Positions 1 to 8,496 of a stretch of 64,000 bases of DNA are shown one piece after another. The DNA is from Flavobacterium sp. UBA5153 (GTDB taxonomy: Bacteria > Bacteroidota > Bacteroidia > Flavobacteriales > Flavobacteriaceae): the NCBI GenBank assembly GCA_002413745.1, contig DHXP01000070.1:48823-112822 (forward strand), in the 5' to 3' direction. The notes under the pieces were generated by a model that was given only the letters and a program-made list of their open reading frames with translations, made no database searches and was not told where the DNA came from. The position numbers and the translations under genes were made by a program. Every line of letters begins with the position of its first letter. The stretch's first letter is position 1.

Positions 1-1142
1 ATTCTGGAGCTGATTAGTTCGGCTTGTTCTTCGTCGAAATTGGATAATTTTTTACGTTGGAAAGTCAATTCGCCGGCCGCAATATCGGTCAATTTTGCTT
101 TCAATGCGTGAATTGTAGGCGCAAATTTTCTGCCATTCATCCAGATATTCAATTCTAATTTCATATCCTCAATAATGGCTTCGGCGGCGGGAATATGTTG
201 TTTTCTTCTTTCAAGCGTGTCATCGGTCATTTGTGACAAATGATCCATGTGGATTAAAGTTACCTCTTTTAAATCTTTGACATTTTCGTGCACATTTTTT
301 GGAATGGACAAATCCAAAATCAAGATTGGTTTTTTCAGGTTCAGGATGGCTTTGTCGATTGTTGGGTTATGCGCTCCAGTTGCCACGACCAAAACGTCGG
401 CCTTTTGTAATTCCTGATGCAAATCAGAATAATCTTTTACAACCAAGTCGAGTTTTCCAGCCAATATTTCGGCGGTACTTTTAGTTCGGTTTATTAAGGT
501 AATTTTTTCGTTTTTGGTGTGTTTTACCAGGTTTTCACAGGTGTTTCGACCTATTTCCCCTGTTCCAAAAAGCAGGATGTTTTTGTTGCCAATGTCCTCA
601 ACACTTTTCATTATGTATTGAACCGCGGCAAAAGAAACAGAAGTTGCTCCAGAGCTAATTTCGGTTTCATTTTTTATTCTTTTGCTGGTTTGAATAACGG
701 TATTGATCAATCTATCTAAAAAAGCATTGATTAAACCTAATGATCTCGACTCTTCGAAACTGGTTTTTATTTGGCCAATAATTTCGAAATCGCCAAGAAT
801 TTGACTGTCTAAACCTGTTCCTACACGAAACAAATGATTGATGGCTTCTTGGTTTTTATAAACAAATCCCACTTTCTGGAATTCTTCAACGGTACCATTA
901 CTGTTTTCGCAAATCAATTTGATTAACTGGAAAGGATGTTCTGCATATCCATATATTTCGGTGCGGTTGCAGGTAGAGGTTATGATTAAACTTTCTAATC
1001 CACTTTCTTTGGCTTGAAGCAATGCAGTTGTTTTTGCTTTGGCATCCAAACTGAATTTTCCTCTAACTTCGGCATCCGCTTTCTTGTAACTCAAACCAAT
1101 GGAGTAGAAAGTTTTGTGTTTTGATAAATTCAGATTTTCCAT
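1..1142 (-). CDS. hemA: Glutamyl-tRNA reductase HemA (C-terminus cut off by window edge)
   Basis: This enzyme reduces glutamyl-tRNA(Glu) to glutamate-1-semialdehyde, the first step of C5 tetrapyrrole synthesis. Translation from the ATG at 1142 starts MENLNLSKHKTFYSIGLSYK and gives the N-terminal catalytic domain with the nucleophile region TSTCNRTEIY (the active-site Cys), then the substrate-site stretch GEFEI/GDFEIIGQIK, then an NADP-binding Rossmann domain (LLFGTGEIGRNTCENL) and the start of the helical dimerisation domain. About 380 codons are present; family members are about 415 residues, so roughly the last 35 are missing. It is divergent from an AraC regulator and close to hemH and hemJ, so it is part of a haem cluster. 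A TAAATTTG element upstream is the likely promoter. Assignment is firm. Confidence 0.96.
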   Translation of the reverse strand, partial: MENLNLSKHKTFYSIGLSYKKADAEVRGKFSLDAKAKTTALLQAKESGLESLIITSTCNRTEIYGYAEHPFQLIKLICENSNGTVEEFQKVGFVYKNQEAINHLFRVGTGLDSQILGDFEIIGQIKTSFEESRSLGLINAFLDRLINTVIQTSKRIKNETEISSGATSVSFAAVQYIMKSVEDIGNKNILLFGTGEIGRNTCENLVKHTKNEKITLINRTKSTAEILAGKLDLVVKDYSDLHQELQKADVLVVATGAHNPTIDKAILNLKKPILILDLSIPKNVHENVKDLKEVTLIHMDHLSQMTDDTLERRKQHIPAAEAIIEDMKLELNIWMNGRKFAPTIHALKAKLTDIAAGELTFQRKKLSNFDEEQAELISSR

Positions 1143-1369
1143 ATATAATCTTTTTCTGATATGCTTGACAAATTTATAACTAAGGTTTCTATTAAAGTAA
1201 CGCTAAAAGTACTTTTTGTATCGCTGAATGATTTTTTGTTGATAAATATAATTTTTCTTGTAAAAAATACTATTTTTGTAATGAAATTAGGCTTTTCAAA
1301 AACAAAAGTATTAATTTCTTATAAACAAAAACCTGATAATTATCATACCTACTAATAAAAAATGTCGCA
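1143..1369. promoter_or_regulatory. Divergent intergenic region hemA / AraC regulator
   Basis: This 227-bp, very AT-rich gap separates two divergent genes and should hold promoters for both. AraC-type regulators often control a divergent neighbour, so operators for the adjacent AraC protein could lie here, but I cannot point to a convincing direct-repeat operator. The 64-codon open frame inside it is composed of AT-rich low-complexity codons and is not credible as a gene. Confidence 0.4.
1169..1176 (-). promoter_or_regulatory. Likely -7 promoter element of hemA
   Basis: The minus strand reads TAAATTTG, an exact match to the Bacteroidota -7 consensus TAnnTTTG, 26 bases before the hemA start codon. 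I see no clear TTTG -33 partner at the usual spacing, so the call rests on the -7 match and position. Confidence 0.45.
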
Positions 1370-2242
1370 ATGAGTTCTCGAGATATTATAACAATTGAAG
1401 ATGACTTTACCCTACTTCGTTTCGAAAACGACAGTGATGAAGTGTATTATACCCAGCGTGAAGTTAAAAGCGGGTTGATCCAATTTCACTTTGGATTAAA
1501 AGGAAAAGCAAAATTTATTTTTAACCAAGGAAATTACGCCTTGGATCTAAAAGAGGAGAAGTCGTTGTTGCTTTACAATCCACAAAAAGAACTGCCGTTA
1601 AACCTAGAAATAGAGCCGAATTCTTGGGTTATTTCGGTCATTATTTCTATAAAAAAATTCCATAATTTATTTTCTTCCGAGGCCAATTACATCACTTTTT
1701 TGAGTGACGACAACAAGGATAAAAAATATTATAAAGAAGGAGATATTAGCCCATCGATGGCGATTGTTTTGAGCCAATTGTTTCATTACAACTTGCATCC
1801 GTCGATAAAAAATTTGTATTACAAAGGAAAAGGATACGAATTGTTAAGCTTGTATTTCAATCGCACCGAAGATCCAAATGCGGAACAATGTCCGTTTTTG
1901 ATTGACGAAGAAAATGTTTTAAAAATAAAAAAAGCCAAAGAAATCATCATTGCCAATATGGCTGAACCACCAAGTTTACAAGAATTGGCCGATGAAATTG
2001 GACTTACTTTAAAGAAACTAAAAATGGGTTTCAAACAAATTTACGGCGACACCGTTTATGGTTTCCTGTTTGATTACAAAATGGATTCTGCCCGAAAATT
2101 ATTGGACAGCGGTTCGTATAACGTGAATGAAGTGGGTTTGAAAATTGGCTACAGCACGGGAAGCCACTTTATTGCTGCTTTCAAAAAGAAATTTGGAACA
2201 ACTCCGAAGAAATATTTGATGGCCATTAATCCAAATATGTAA
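1370..2242 (+). CDS. AraC family transcriptional regulator
   Basis: A 290-residue regulator. The N-terminal ~175 residues form a probable cupin-like sensor region (FHFGLKGKAKFIFNQGNY...) with no recognisable ligand motif. Residues about 190-285 are a typical AraC double helix-turn-helix: PSLQELADEIGLTLKKLKMGFK is helix-turn-helix one, and the second ends in the family signature IGYSTGSHFIAAFKKKFGTTPKKY. The sensor half is reminiscent of PchR-like siderophore regulators, but this is only an impression. The gene lies between divergent hemA and co-directional hemH/hemJ, so haem or iron control is a reasonable inference; the sequence itself does not prove it. Confidence 0.9.
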   Translation: MSSRDIITIEDDFTLLRFENDSDEVYYTQREVKSGLIQFHFGLKGKAKFIFNQGNYALDLKEEKSLLLYNPQKELPLNLEIEPNSWVISVIISIKKFHNLFSSEANYITFLSDDNKDKKYYKEGDISPSMAIVLSQLFHYNLHPSIKNLYYKGKGYELLSLYFNRTEDPNAEQCPFLIDEENVLKIKKAKEIIIANMAEPPSLQELADEIGLTLKKLKMGFKQIYGDTVYGFLFDYKMDSARKLLDSGSYNVNEVGLKIGYSTGSHFIAAFKKKFGTTPKKYLMAINPNM

Positions 2243-2280
2243 AAAAAAGTTTAGTTACTTTTAACCCAAATGAAATTTAG

Positions 2281-2300
2281 AGATTCTTCAGAATGACAAA
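2281..2300. repeat. Fragment of a dispersed intergenic repeat
   Basis: The minus strand reads TTTGTCATTCTGAAGAATCT, which matches a copy at 44375-44401 on the plus strand except that six bases (CGTAGG) in the middle are missing here. It lies in the short gap just before hemH. The match over unrelated intergenic sites suggests a small dispersed repeat. Confidence 0.4.
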
Positions 2301-2310
2301 AAAATAAAGT

Positions 2311-3327
2311 ATGAAAGGAGTATTATTAGTAAATTTAGGTTCGCCGGAAAGTCCAACACCAAAAGATGTTAAAACCTATTTAGACGAATTTTTGATGGAT
2401 AAATACGTAATAGACGTTCCGTTTCTATTACGGGCATTGTTAGTTCGCGGTATCATTTTAAGAAAAAGGCCAGAAAAATCAGCTGGAGCCTACAAAAAAA
2501 TATGGTGGGAAGAAGGTTCGCCGCTTGTGGTATTATCAAAAAAAATGCACGAAAAGGTACGAAAACTGGTTAACATTCCCGTTTCATTAGCGATGCGTTA
2601 TGGAAATCCTTCCATTTTATCCGGATTACAGGAATTGGCAGACCAAGGCGTGACTGAAGTTTTGTTGTTTCCGTTATATCCGCATCACGCGATGTCGTCA
2701 ACAACTACGGTTATAGAATTGGCCGAAGAATTGAGAAAAAAGTATTTCCCCGAAATGAAGTTCACGCTTGTTCCTGCATTTTATAACAAGCCAGATTACA
2801 TCAAAGCATTGGCAAATTCCATCAAAAAACATCTGGAAGGTTACGATTATGACCATCTTTTGTTTTCTTATCACGGACTCCCAGAACGTCATATTCGCAA
2901 AACCGACGTGACTAAATCGCACTGTAAAATCGACGGTTCTTGTTGCAACACGCCTTCGCCGGCACACGAATTTTGTTACCGTCATCAATGTTATGAAACT
3001 ACGAAACAAGTTGTAAAACTACTTGGAATCCCCGAAGGAAAATACAGCCAGACTTTTCAATCGCGTTTGGCAGGCGACAAGTGGCTGGAACCTTACACGG
3101 ATGTCGAAGTGAATAAAATGCCCGAAAAAGGAATACGGAACTTGGCGGTCGTGACGCCTGCTTTTGTGGCTGATTGCTTAGAAACATTGGAAGAAATCGC
3201 AATGGAAGCCAATCATCAATTCAAGGAACACGGCGGCGAGAATTTCTTGGCGATTCCTTGTATGAATGATGATGACGAATGGTGTGGGGTTGTGGGAAAT
3301 TGGATTACGGAATGGGCAAAACAATAA
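2311..3327 (+). CDS. hemH: Ferrochelatase HemH
   Basis: A 338-residue ferrochelatase, which inserts Fe(II) into a porphyrin as a terminal step of haem synthesis. The family start GVLLVNLGSPESPT is present, followed by LFPLYPHHAMSSTTT and the signature LLFSYHGLPERHI (about residues 185-200), which carries the metal-binding His. The C-terminal half has FQSRLAGDKWLEPYT and the conserved acidic region with a second catalytic Glu (CLETLEEI). A cysteine-rich stretch near residues 207-228 (HCKIDGSCCNT) is common in Bacteroidota members and might bind a metal or cluster; that is speculation. Its stop is five bases from the hemJ start, so the two are probably co-transcribed. Confidence 0.97.
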   Translation: MKGVLLVNLGSPESPTPKDVKTYLDEFLMDKYVIDVPFLLRALLVRGIILRKRPEKSAGAYKKIWWEEGSPLVVLSKKMHEKVRKLVNIPVSLAMRYGNPSILSGLQELADQGVTEVLLFPLYPHHAMSSTTTVIELAEELRKKYFPEMKFTLVPAFYNKPDYIKALANSIKKHLEGYDYDHLLFSYHGLPERHIRKTDVTKSHCKIDGSCCNTPSPAHEFCYRHQCYETTKQVVKLLGIPEGKYSQTFQSRLAGDKWLEPYTDVEVNKMPEKGIRNLAVVTPAFVADCLETLEEIAMEANHQFKEHGGENFLAIPCMNDDDEWCGVVGNWITEWAKQ

Positions 3328-3331
3328 TTCT

Positions 3332-3886
3332 ATGGACTACTACAACTACCTGAAATCCCTTCACCTCATCTTTGTCATCACTTGGTTTGCCGGACTTTTT
3401 TATATTGTTCGCTTGTTTGTTTACCAAATTGAAGCCAACGACAAACCTTCGCCCGAAAAGGAAATTCTGCAAAAACAATACAAAATAATGACCTATCGTT
3501 TGTGGTATATTATCACTTGGCCGTCGGCAGTTTTGGCGAGTATTTTTGCTTTTTGGATGTTGTTTTTTACAGCCGTGGGAAATGCTTGGTTGCAAATGCC
3601 TTGGATGCACGTAAAACTTGGCTTTGTTTTTGCGCTGTATTTGTACCATTATAAATGCCATCGAATATTCAAGGAATTGCAAAACGACGAAGTAAAATAC
3701 TCGACAAATTATATGCGGTTGTGGAACGAAGGTGCCACAATCATATTGTTTGCCGTAGTGTTTTTGGTCATTCTGAAAAATGCCGTCAACTGGATGTATG
3801 GCGTTGTTGGCATTATGTTGTTTTCGGTTTTGATTATGCTGGGTTTCAAGTTTTATAAAAGAATTCGAGAAAAAAATCAATCGTAA
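3332..3886 (+). CDS. hemJ: HemJ-type protoporphyrinogen oxidase (CopD/UPF0093 family membrane protein)
   Basis: A 184-residue integral membrane protein with four or five predicted transmembrane segments. I chose the start at 3332 (MDYYNYLKSLHL) because an upstream in-frame ATG at 3266 would overlap the end of hemH by some 60 bases. Features of HemJ are the first-helix histidine in SLHLIFVITWFAGLFYI and the second conserved histidine in WMHVKLGFVFALYLYHY. HemJ oxidises protoporphyrinogen IX to protoporphyrin IX, supplying HemH, whose gene lies directly upstream. Many databases call this family CopD. The adjacency to hemH makes the haem function the better call. Confidence 0.85.
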   Translation: MDYYNYLKSLHLIFVITWFAGLFYIVRLFVYQIEANDKPSPEKEILQKQYKIMTYRLWYIITWPSAVLASIFAFWMLFFTAVGNAWLQMPWMHVKLGFVFALYLYHYKCHRIFKELQNDEVKYSTNYMRLWNEGATIILFAVVFLVILKNAVNWMYGVVGIMLFSVLIMLGFKFYKRIREKNQS

Positions 3887-5359
3887 ATGCTAAAAGGCTT
3901 CAAGATATCGATGCTTTCCTTACAAATCAGGATTTTCCTTTCGATGATCGTGTTGATTATTGTGGCCTCGGTATTAATGGCCACAATTTCTGTTATTCAA
4001 TTCAAAAATGAGGCCAAGGAATACCATCAAGAACGACTGGAACGCAAGGAAGACGCCATAAAGGAGAACATCAATTATGTGCTTTCGAACACCACCTATC
4101 CGCTTACTCCAAATAATCTTTCGTTGATTTTTAAAGATAAAATTCACGAATTATCGGATATTCACAATCTTGAAATCAATATTTATAGCTTGGATGGAAA
4201 GCTTTTGAAATCTTCGAAATCCAAATTTTCCATTGATGCCGTTGCTCCGCCAATTCCAAAATACATCATAAAACTCGTTCAATCATCCATCGAAAAACGA
4301 TACGTTGACATTAAAACCATCGACGGAAAAAAGAATCGTTCTTCGTACAGTTTGATAAAAGACGACAAGTTCAAGCCGCTGGGAATCTTGAATTTGCCCT
4401 ATGTGGAAGACGACAGTTATTATCAAACGGAATTGCAAAATTTCTTGGTTCGATTGGCGCAGGTTTACACTTTTATGCTCTTGGTGGCTTTTGCCGTTGC
4501 TTATTTTCTATCGTCCTATATCACAAAATCATTGAAGACGATTTCCGACAAATTGAGCGAAACAAGTTTGAACCAGAAAAACGAGAAAATTGTTCTCGAA
4601 GCCAGTAGCAAAGAAATCAATCTTTTGATAAAAGCATATAACGCAATGGTCGATGAATTGGAAGAAAGCGCCCTGAAATTGGCCCAAAGCGAGCGCGAAG
4701 AAGCCTGGCGGGAAATGGCAAAACAAGTGGCACACGAAATCAAAAATCCGCTGACACCAATGCGACTGACTGTGCAAAGTTTTCAGAGAAAATTCGACCC
4801 TAACGACCCCAACCTGAAACAAAAAATCAATGATTATTCCGAAACCTTGATACAGCAAATCGACACGATGAATTCAGTTGCTTCGGCATTTTCAAATTTT
4901 GCATCGATGCCGGCCCAACAAAATGAAACCCTTAATGTCGTTGATGTTGTGGAGTTGACTTTGGATATTTTCAATGAAGAATACATCCATTTTGAAGCGG
5001 AAGAAGACGAGATTATTTCGAAAATTGACAGAACGCAACTCATCAGAATCATTACAAATTTGGTCAAAAACGCCATTCAATCCATTCCGGAGCAACAGGA
5101 AAACAAAGCAATATTTGTTACAATAAAAAAGAAATTCAACAAAGTTTTAATCACTGTTGCAGACAACGGAATTGGAATAGCAAGTGAAGATTCCAATCGG
5201 ATTTTTGAGCCCAAATTTACCACAAAAACCAGCGGAATGGGATTAGGTCTTGGCATCATCAAAAACATAATCGAAAATTACAACGGAACAATTACATTTG
5301 AATCACAAAAGGGAAAAGGAACGACTTTTATGGTTTCTTTACCAATTATAAACAAATAA
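3887..5359 (+). CDS. NtrY-like membrane sensor histidine kinase
   Basis: A 490-residue two-component sensor kinase. Transmembrane helices at about 15-33 and 188-211 bracket a ~155-residue extracytoplasmic sensor domain. Then comes a HAMP-like linker, the phosphoacceptor H-box AHEIKNPLTPMRL (His283), an N-box LVKNAIQSI (Asn395) and glycine boxes DNGIGIA and GMGLGLGI of the HATPase domain. Membrane orientation and the H-box resemble NtrY-type kinases. The gene begins immediately after hemJ, probably by read-through transcription, but no response regulator gene is nearby, so it is an orphan kinase in this window. The signal sensed cannot be read from the sequence. Confidence 0.92.
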   Translation: MLKGFKISMLSLQIRIFLSMIVLIIVASVLMATISVIQFKNEAKEYHQERLERKEDAIKENINYVLSNTTYPLTPNNLSLIFKDKIHELSDIHNLEINIYSLDGKLLKSSKSKFSIDAVAPPIPKYIIKLVQSSIEKRYVDIKTIDGKKNRSSYSLIKDDKFKPLGILNLPYVEDDSYYQTELQNFLVRLAQVYTFMLLVAFAVAYFLSSYITKSLKTISDKLSETSLNQKNEKIVLEASSKEINLLIKAYNAMVDELEESALKLAQSEREEAWREMAKQVAHEIKNPLTPMRLTVQSFQRKFDPNDPNLKQKINDYSETLIQQIDTMNSVASAFSNFASMPAQQNETLNVVDVVELTLDIFNEEYIHFEAEEDEIISKIDRTQLIRIITNLVKNAIQSIPEQQENKAIFVTIKKKFNKVLITVADNGIGIASEDSNRIFEPKFTTKTSGMGLGLGIIKNIIENYNGTITFESQKGKGTTFMVSLPIINK

Positions 5360-5371
5360 ATCTAAAAAATT

Positions 5372-6154
5372 ATGGCATTGGAAAATATAATACTGGAACA
5401 CGAAAAAGGGATTGCTACCATTTTTATCAATCGCCCAGAAAAATTAAATGCTTTAAACCGAGCCACGATTCAAGAGTTGCACGAAACTTTAAAATTGGTG
5501 GACGAAAACCCCGATGTGCGAGTGATTATTATAACCGGAAGTGGAAAAAAAGCTTTTGTGGCCGGCGCCGATATTTCGGAATTTGCCCATTTCTCGGCTG
5601 AGGAAGGTTCACAATTAGCTGCACAAGGACAACTCATTTTATTCGATTTTATTGAAAATTTAAAAAAGCCGGTAATAGCGGCCATTAATGGTTTTGCCCT
5701 TGGTGGTGGACTGGAATTGGCTATGGCTTGTCATTTTAGAATCGCTTCTGACAATGCCAAAATGGGCTTGCCGGAAACTTCACTTGGCATCATTCCCGGT
5801 TACGGAGGAACACAACGCTTGCCGCAACTTATTGGCAAAGGACGTGCAATGGAAATGATCATGACCGCGGGAATGATTGATGCCGAAACTGCAAAAACTT
5901 ACGGATTAGTCAATCACGTGGTGCCACAAGCCGATTTATATTCAACTTATATGACGATTGCCGTCAGAATTATGAAAAATTCTCTCGTCGCCATTGCCAA
6001 AGCCATCGAAGCCGTAAATGCTAATTTTGTGTCTGGCGTAAATGGATTTGATGTGGAAATCAACGCTTTTGGCGAATGCTTTGCCACCGAAGATTTCAAG
6101 GAAGGAACGACGGCTTTTTTAGAAAAGAGGAAAGCAGCGTTTGAAGGGAAATAA
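5372..6154 (+). CDS. Enoyl-CoA hydratase/isomerase (crotonase family)
   Basis: A 260-residue crotonase-fold enzyme. Family motifs include the CoA-binding region AFVAGADISEF (residues about 63-73), the oxyanion-hole segment NGFALGGGLELAMACHFRIA, and the catalytic segment LPETSLGIIPGYGGTQRLPQ with Glu in PETSLGI. These residues fit a true hydratase acting on short-chain enoyl-CoA. It starts 12 bases after the kinase. No other beta-oxidation gene lies beside it, so whether it serves fatty-acid oxidation, butanoate or amino-acid breakdown is open. Confidence 0.92.
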   Translation: MALENIILEHEKGIATIFINRPEKLNALNRATIQELHETLKLVDENPDVRVIIITGSGKKAFVAGADISEFAHFSAEEGSQLAAQGQLILFDFIENLKKPVIAAINGFALGGGLELAMACHFRIASDNAKMGLPETSLGIIPGYGGTQRLPQLIGKGRAMEMIMTAGMIDAETAKTYGLVNHVVPQADLYSTYMTIAVRIMKNSLVAIAKAIEAVNANFVSGVNGFDVEINAFGECFATEDFKEGTTAFLEKRKAAFEGK

Positions 6155-6247
6155 GAATGTTGGCAGTGTTCATTGGCAGTTTGCAGACTAAAAAATTGTA
6201 TTTTTGGAAACTCATTTCGGAAAATAATCCATCAAAATTTTTAACTT

Positions 6248-6643
6248 ATGTCCTTCCAACCTGTATTTGCCCAATTTTGGGAAAAAGTAAAAGAAAGCAT
6301 CGAAAATAAAACCTACGCCAAATTGACTTTGGCTAAAACCATTGGCGACACCGAACTGAAGAATATATATGTGCGTCCCGTTTTGTCAGAAGAGGGTTTT
6401 AAGCTTTCTCTGACGGCGCGCTATAAAACAGAAGAGATCGAGAGTTTCCATACTTTGGACGAGGCTTTTTTTGTGTTGGCTCCCTATATGAATAACCCCT
6501 TTTTAACGGCACTTTTGTTTACCACCGAGAATGATATCACCTTCAAACTCAATAAAAAACGGGTGGGAAGCATCATAGAACAAGCTCCCACTTTCAAAAA
6601 TGCTTCGGATGTAATTATAGAAATGAAGGAGAAAGGATTATAA
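6248..6643 (+). CDS. Small protein of unknown function
   Basis: A 131-residue soluble protein that I do not firmly recognise. It has no signal peptide or membrane segment. Segments such as YAKLTLAKTI, LKNIYVRPV, FKLSLTARYKTEEIESF and ALLFTTENDITFKLNKK suggest an alpha/beta domain; they faintly recall the N-terminal domain of a group of two-domain putative SAM-dependent methyltransferases in Firmicutes and Bacteroidota, but no methyltransferase domain follows here. The gene stands alone between the enoyl-CoA hydratase and a palindromic repeat. It has normal codon usage and is probably real. Function remains unknown. Confidence 0.7.
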   Translation: MSFQPVFAQFWEKVKESIENKTYAKLTLAKTIGDTELKNIYVRPVLSEEGFKLSLTARYKTEEIESFHTLDEAFFVLAPYMNNPFLTALLFTTENDITFKLNKKRVGSIIEQAPTFKNASDVIIEMKEKGL

Positions 6644-6684
6644 ATCTAATTTTTGTAGTGACGCACATAGGGAGACGCACATAG

Positions 6685-6712
6685 GTAGAGACGCACTGCA
6701 GTGCGTCTCTAC
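6685..6712. repeat. Perfect 28-bp palindrome
   Basis: The left half is GTAGAGACGCACTG and the right half is its exact reverse complement, centred between 6698 and 6699. Just upstream are two partial direct copies of the GACGCAC core (around 6660 and 6674). It sits between convergent genes and could act as a bidirectional terminator, but lacks strong T-runs, so it is better described as a dispersed palindromic element. Its AGAGACGC end is shared with the GACGC repeat family at 22.3 and 24.6 kb. Confidence 0.75.
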
Positions 6713-7365
6713 TACAATTCCCCGTCCCATTCGGCATAAAATTGAGAAAGGAAAGTCATCATAAATTGATGTCTTTCTTGGGCAATTTGTTTCCCGGTTT
6801 CGGTATTCATTTTGTCCTTTAAAAGCAATAGTTTTTCGTAGAAATGGTTGATGGTTGGTGCTTCGCTGTTTTTATATTCTTCCTTGCCCATTCGTAGATT
6901 TGGAGCAATTTTCGGGTTGTACAAAGGCCTGTTTTTGAAACCTCCATAATTGAATGTTCGTGCGATTCCAATGGCACCCATGGCATCCAATCGATCGGCA
7001 TCCTGAACAATATCTAACTCTTTTGACGAAAATTGCTTTGGAATATTTCCGCCCTTGAATGAAATGTTTTCAATAATATTAATTACGTGCTGAATTGTGG
7101 CTTCATCAATATTTTCACTTTCAAGAAATTCACGGGCTATTTTAGGGCCAACTGTTTCGTCTCCACTGTGAAATTTACTGTCGGCGATATCGTGAAGCAA
7201 AGCGCCTAATTTCACGACGGTAACATCACAAACTTCGTTATCGGCAATTGACACCGCGTTTTTAAAAACTCTTTCTATGTGAAACCAGTCGTGTCCGCCT
7301 TCGGCATTTTCTAGTTTTTGTTTTACAAAAAGAATCGTTTTGTTGATTATATTTTCGTTGCTCAT
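6712..7365 (-). CDS. HD domain phosphohydrolase
   Basis: A 217-residue protein of the HD superfamily. Metal ligands are visible in order: GHDWFHIERV (first His and second His), LLHDIADSKF (the HD pair, residues about 52-53), and DADRLDAMG (late Asp). This arrangement matches small YedJ-like HD hydrolases, some of which act on nucleotides. The natural substrate cannot be told from sequence. It is transcribed alone, convergent with the small unknown gene. The stop codon overlaps the end of the 28-bp palindrome. Confidence 0.88.
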   Translation of the reverse strand: MSNENIINKTILFVKQKLENAEGGHDWFHIERVFKNAVSIADNEVCDVTVVKLGALLHDIADSKFHSGDETVGPKIAREFLESENIDEATIQHVINIIENISFKGGNIPKQFSSKELDIVQDADRLDAMGAIGIARTFNYGGFKNRPLYNPKIAPNLRMGKEEYKNSEAPTINHFYEKLLLLKDKMNTETGKQIAQERHQFMMTFLSQFYAEWDGEL

Positions 7366-7503
7366 AATTCAATGATATGAAAAAAAATGCTGATTTTTAA
7401 AGATTAAATTCAAAAATCAGCAATTCAATATTTTAAATCAATTTCAAAAAAAGTTAATCTCAAATCGACTATTCCAACCAATCTGAAATCTGCATTCTAA
7501 AAT

Positions 7504-8490
7504 CTACAATCTAGCAGGTTCGACCCATTTAAAAACAAATGATTCTTCTGGAATCACCATTCTCTCTGAAATTCTCGCCATTCTTGCTGGTAATTTCATT
7601 AAATAATCCCTGGCTCTTTCTGCTTCATCTGTCAAACCGGTAATCTTGTCGATTTGCCATTTTTCGATTAGTTTTTGCATGATGTCAACATAATCACTTG
7701 CGGTATACACCCCAATTCGCTGTGCTGAATCTGAAAAATGTTCGAAAGCGGAACTTATTTTTTGGCCAGATTCTCTCAAGAAATGTGCCGGCATGACGAT
7801 TTTTTGTTTCATCATATATTGAAATGCCAACATCATTTCGCTTGGATCTAATTTGAAAATCTGATTTACAAACTCGCTGTAAGCATGGTGATGGCGCATT
7901 TCATCGCCAGCAATCATTTTGCACATTTTTGACAGTTTATTGTCCCCATAGCTTTTGGCCAATTGGGAAACCCTATTATGGGAAACATAAGTCGCTAATT
8001 CCTGGAAACTGGTGTACACAAAGTTTTTATATGGGTCTCTGCCGGTTCCTATGTCAAATCCATCATTGATAAGGTGCTGAGTCGTCATTTCGATTTCGCG
8101 CATATTTACACGCCCAGATAAATAAAGATATTTATTGAGCAAATCACCGTGTCGGTTTTCTTCTCCAGTCCATTGGCGAACCCACTTTGCCCATCCATTT
8201 CTTTCGAGATTATCTACGCCTTCGACTTCTATTAACCAAGATTCATAAGTGGGTAAAGCTTCTTCGGTAATGGTGTCGCCCACCATGGCAACCCAAAAAT
8301 CATAAGGCAAATCTTTAGCTATTTCACGCAATTCTTTAACTTCTTCAAAAAAAGTATCGCTTTCCGAATTGGGCAAAAAATCAGATGGTTGCCAAATTTT
8401 TTCAACCGGAATTAGATATTGGTCAACATAACCGTTAACATTTTTTTCTAAAAGTTGCATTACTTCTAATCGAATATTTTTTATAGACAT
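7504..8490 (-). CDS. Acyl-[acyl-carrier-protein] desaturase (soluble type)
   Basis: A 328-residue soluble di-iron desaturase of the stearoyl-ACP desaturase family, which introduces a double bond into ACP-bound acyl chains. The two di-iron motifs are EENRHG (residues about 110-115) and DEMRHH (about 196-201), with the further ligands in the helices carrying EEALPTY and FQELAT. It is likely used for membrane unsaturation. The neighbouring upstream gene is a PlsC acyltransferase on the same strand, so both concern membrane lipids. The start codon at 8490 is preceded at exactly six bases by a four-copy heptamer array. Confidence 0.93.
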   Translation of the reverse strand: MSIKNIRLEVMQLLEKNVNGYVDQYLIPVEKIWQPSDFLPNSESDTFFEEVKELREIAKDLPYDFWVAMVGDTITEEALPTYESWLIEVEGVDNLERNGWAKWVRQWTGEENRHGDLLNKYLYLSGRVNMREIEMTTQHLINDGFDIGTGRDPYKNFVYTSFQELATYVSHNRVSQLAKSYGDNKLSKMCKMIAGDEMRHHHAYSEFVNQIFKLDPSEMMLAFQYMMKQKIVMPAHFLRESGQKISSAFEHFSDSAQRIGVYTASDYVDIMQKLIEKWQIDKITGLTDEAERARDYLMKLPARMARISERMVIPEESFVFKWVEPARL

Positions 8491-8496
8491 TATTAA

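Noticed and set aside
1161-1355. A 64-codon open frame upstream of the AraC gene.
   Set aside because: Very AT-rich, low-complexity product, and it would fill the divergent promoter region; no sign of a real protein.
3305-3880. A long minus-strand frame opposite hemJ.
   Set aside because: It is the shadow of the plus-strand hemJ; its product is rich in odd Asn/His/Gln runs and has no domain.
7440-7515. AATCTGNAATCTGNATTCTAAAATCTA-like repeats downstream of the desaturase.
   Set aside because: Too irregular to define a unit; probably AT-rich intergenic drift.
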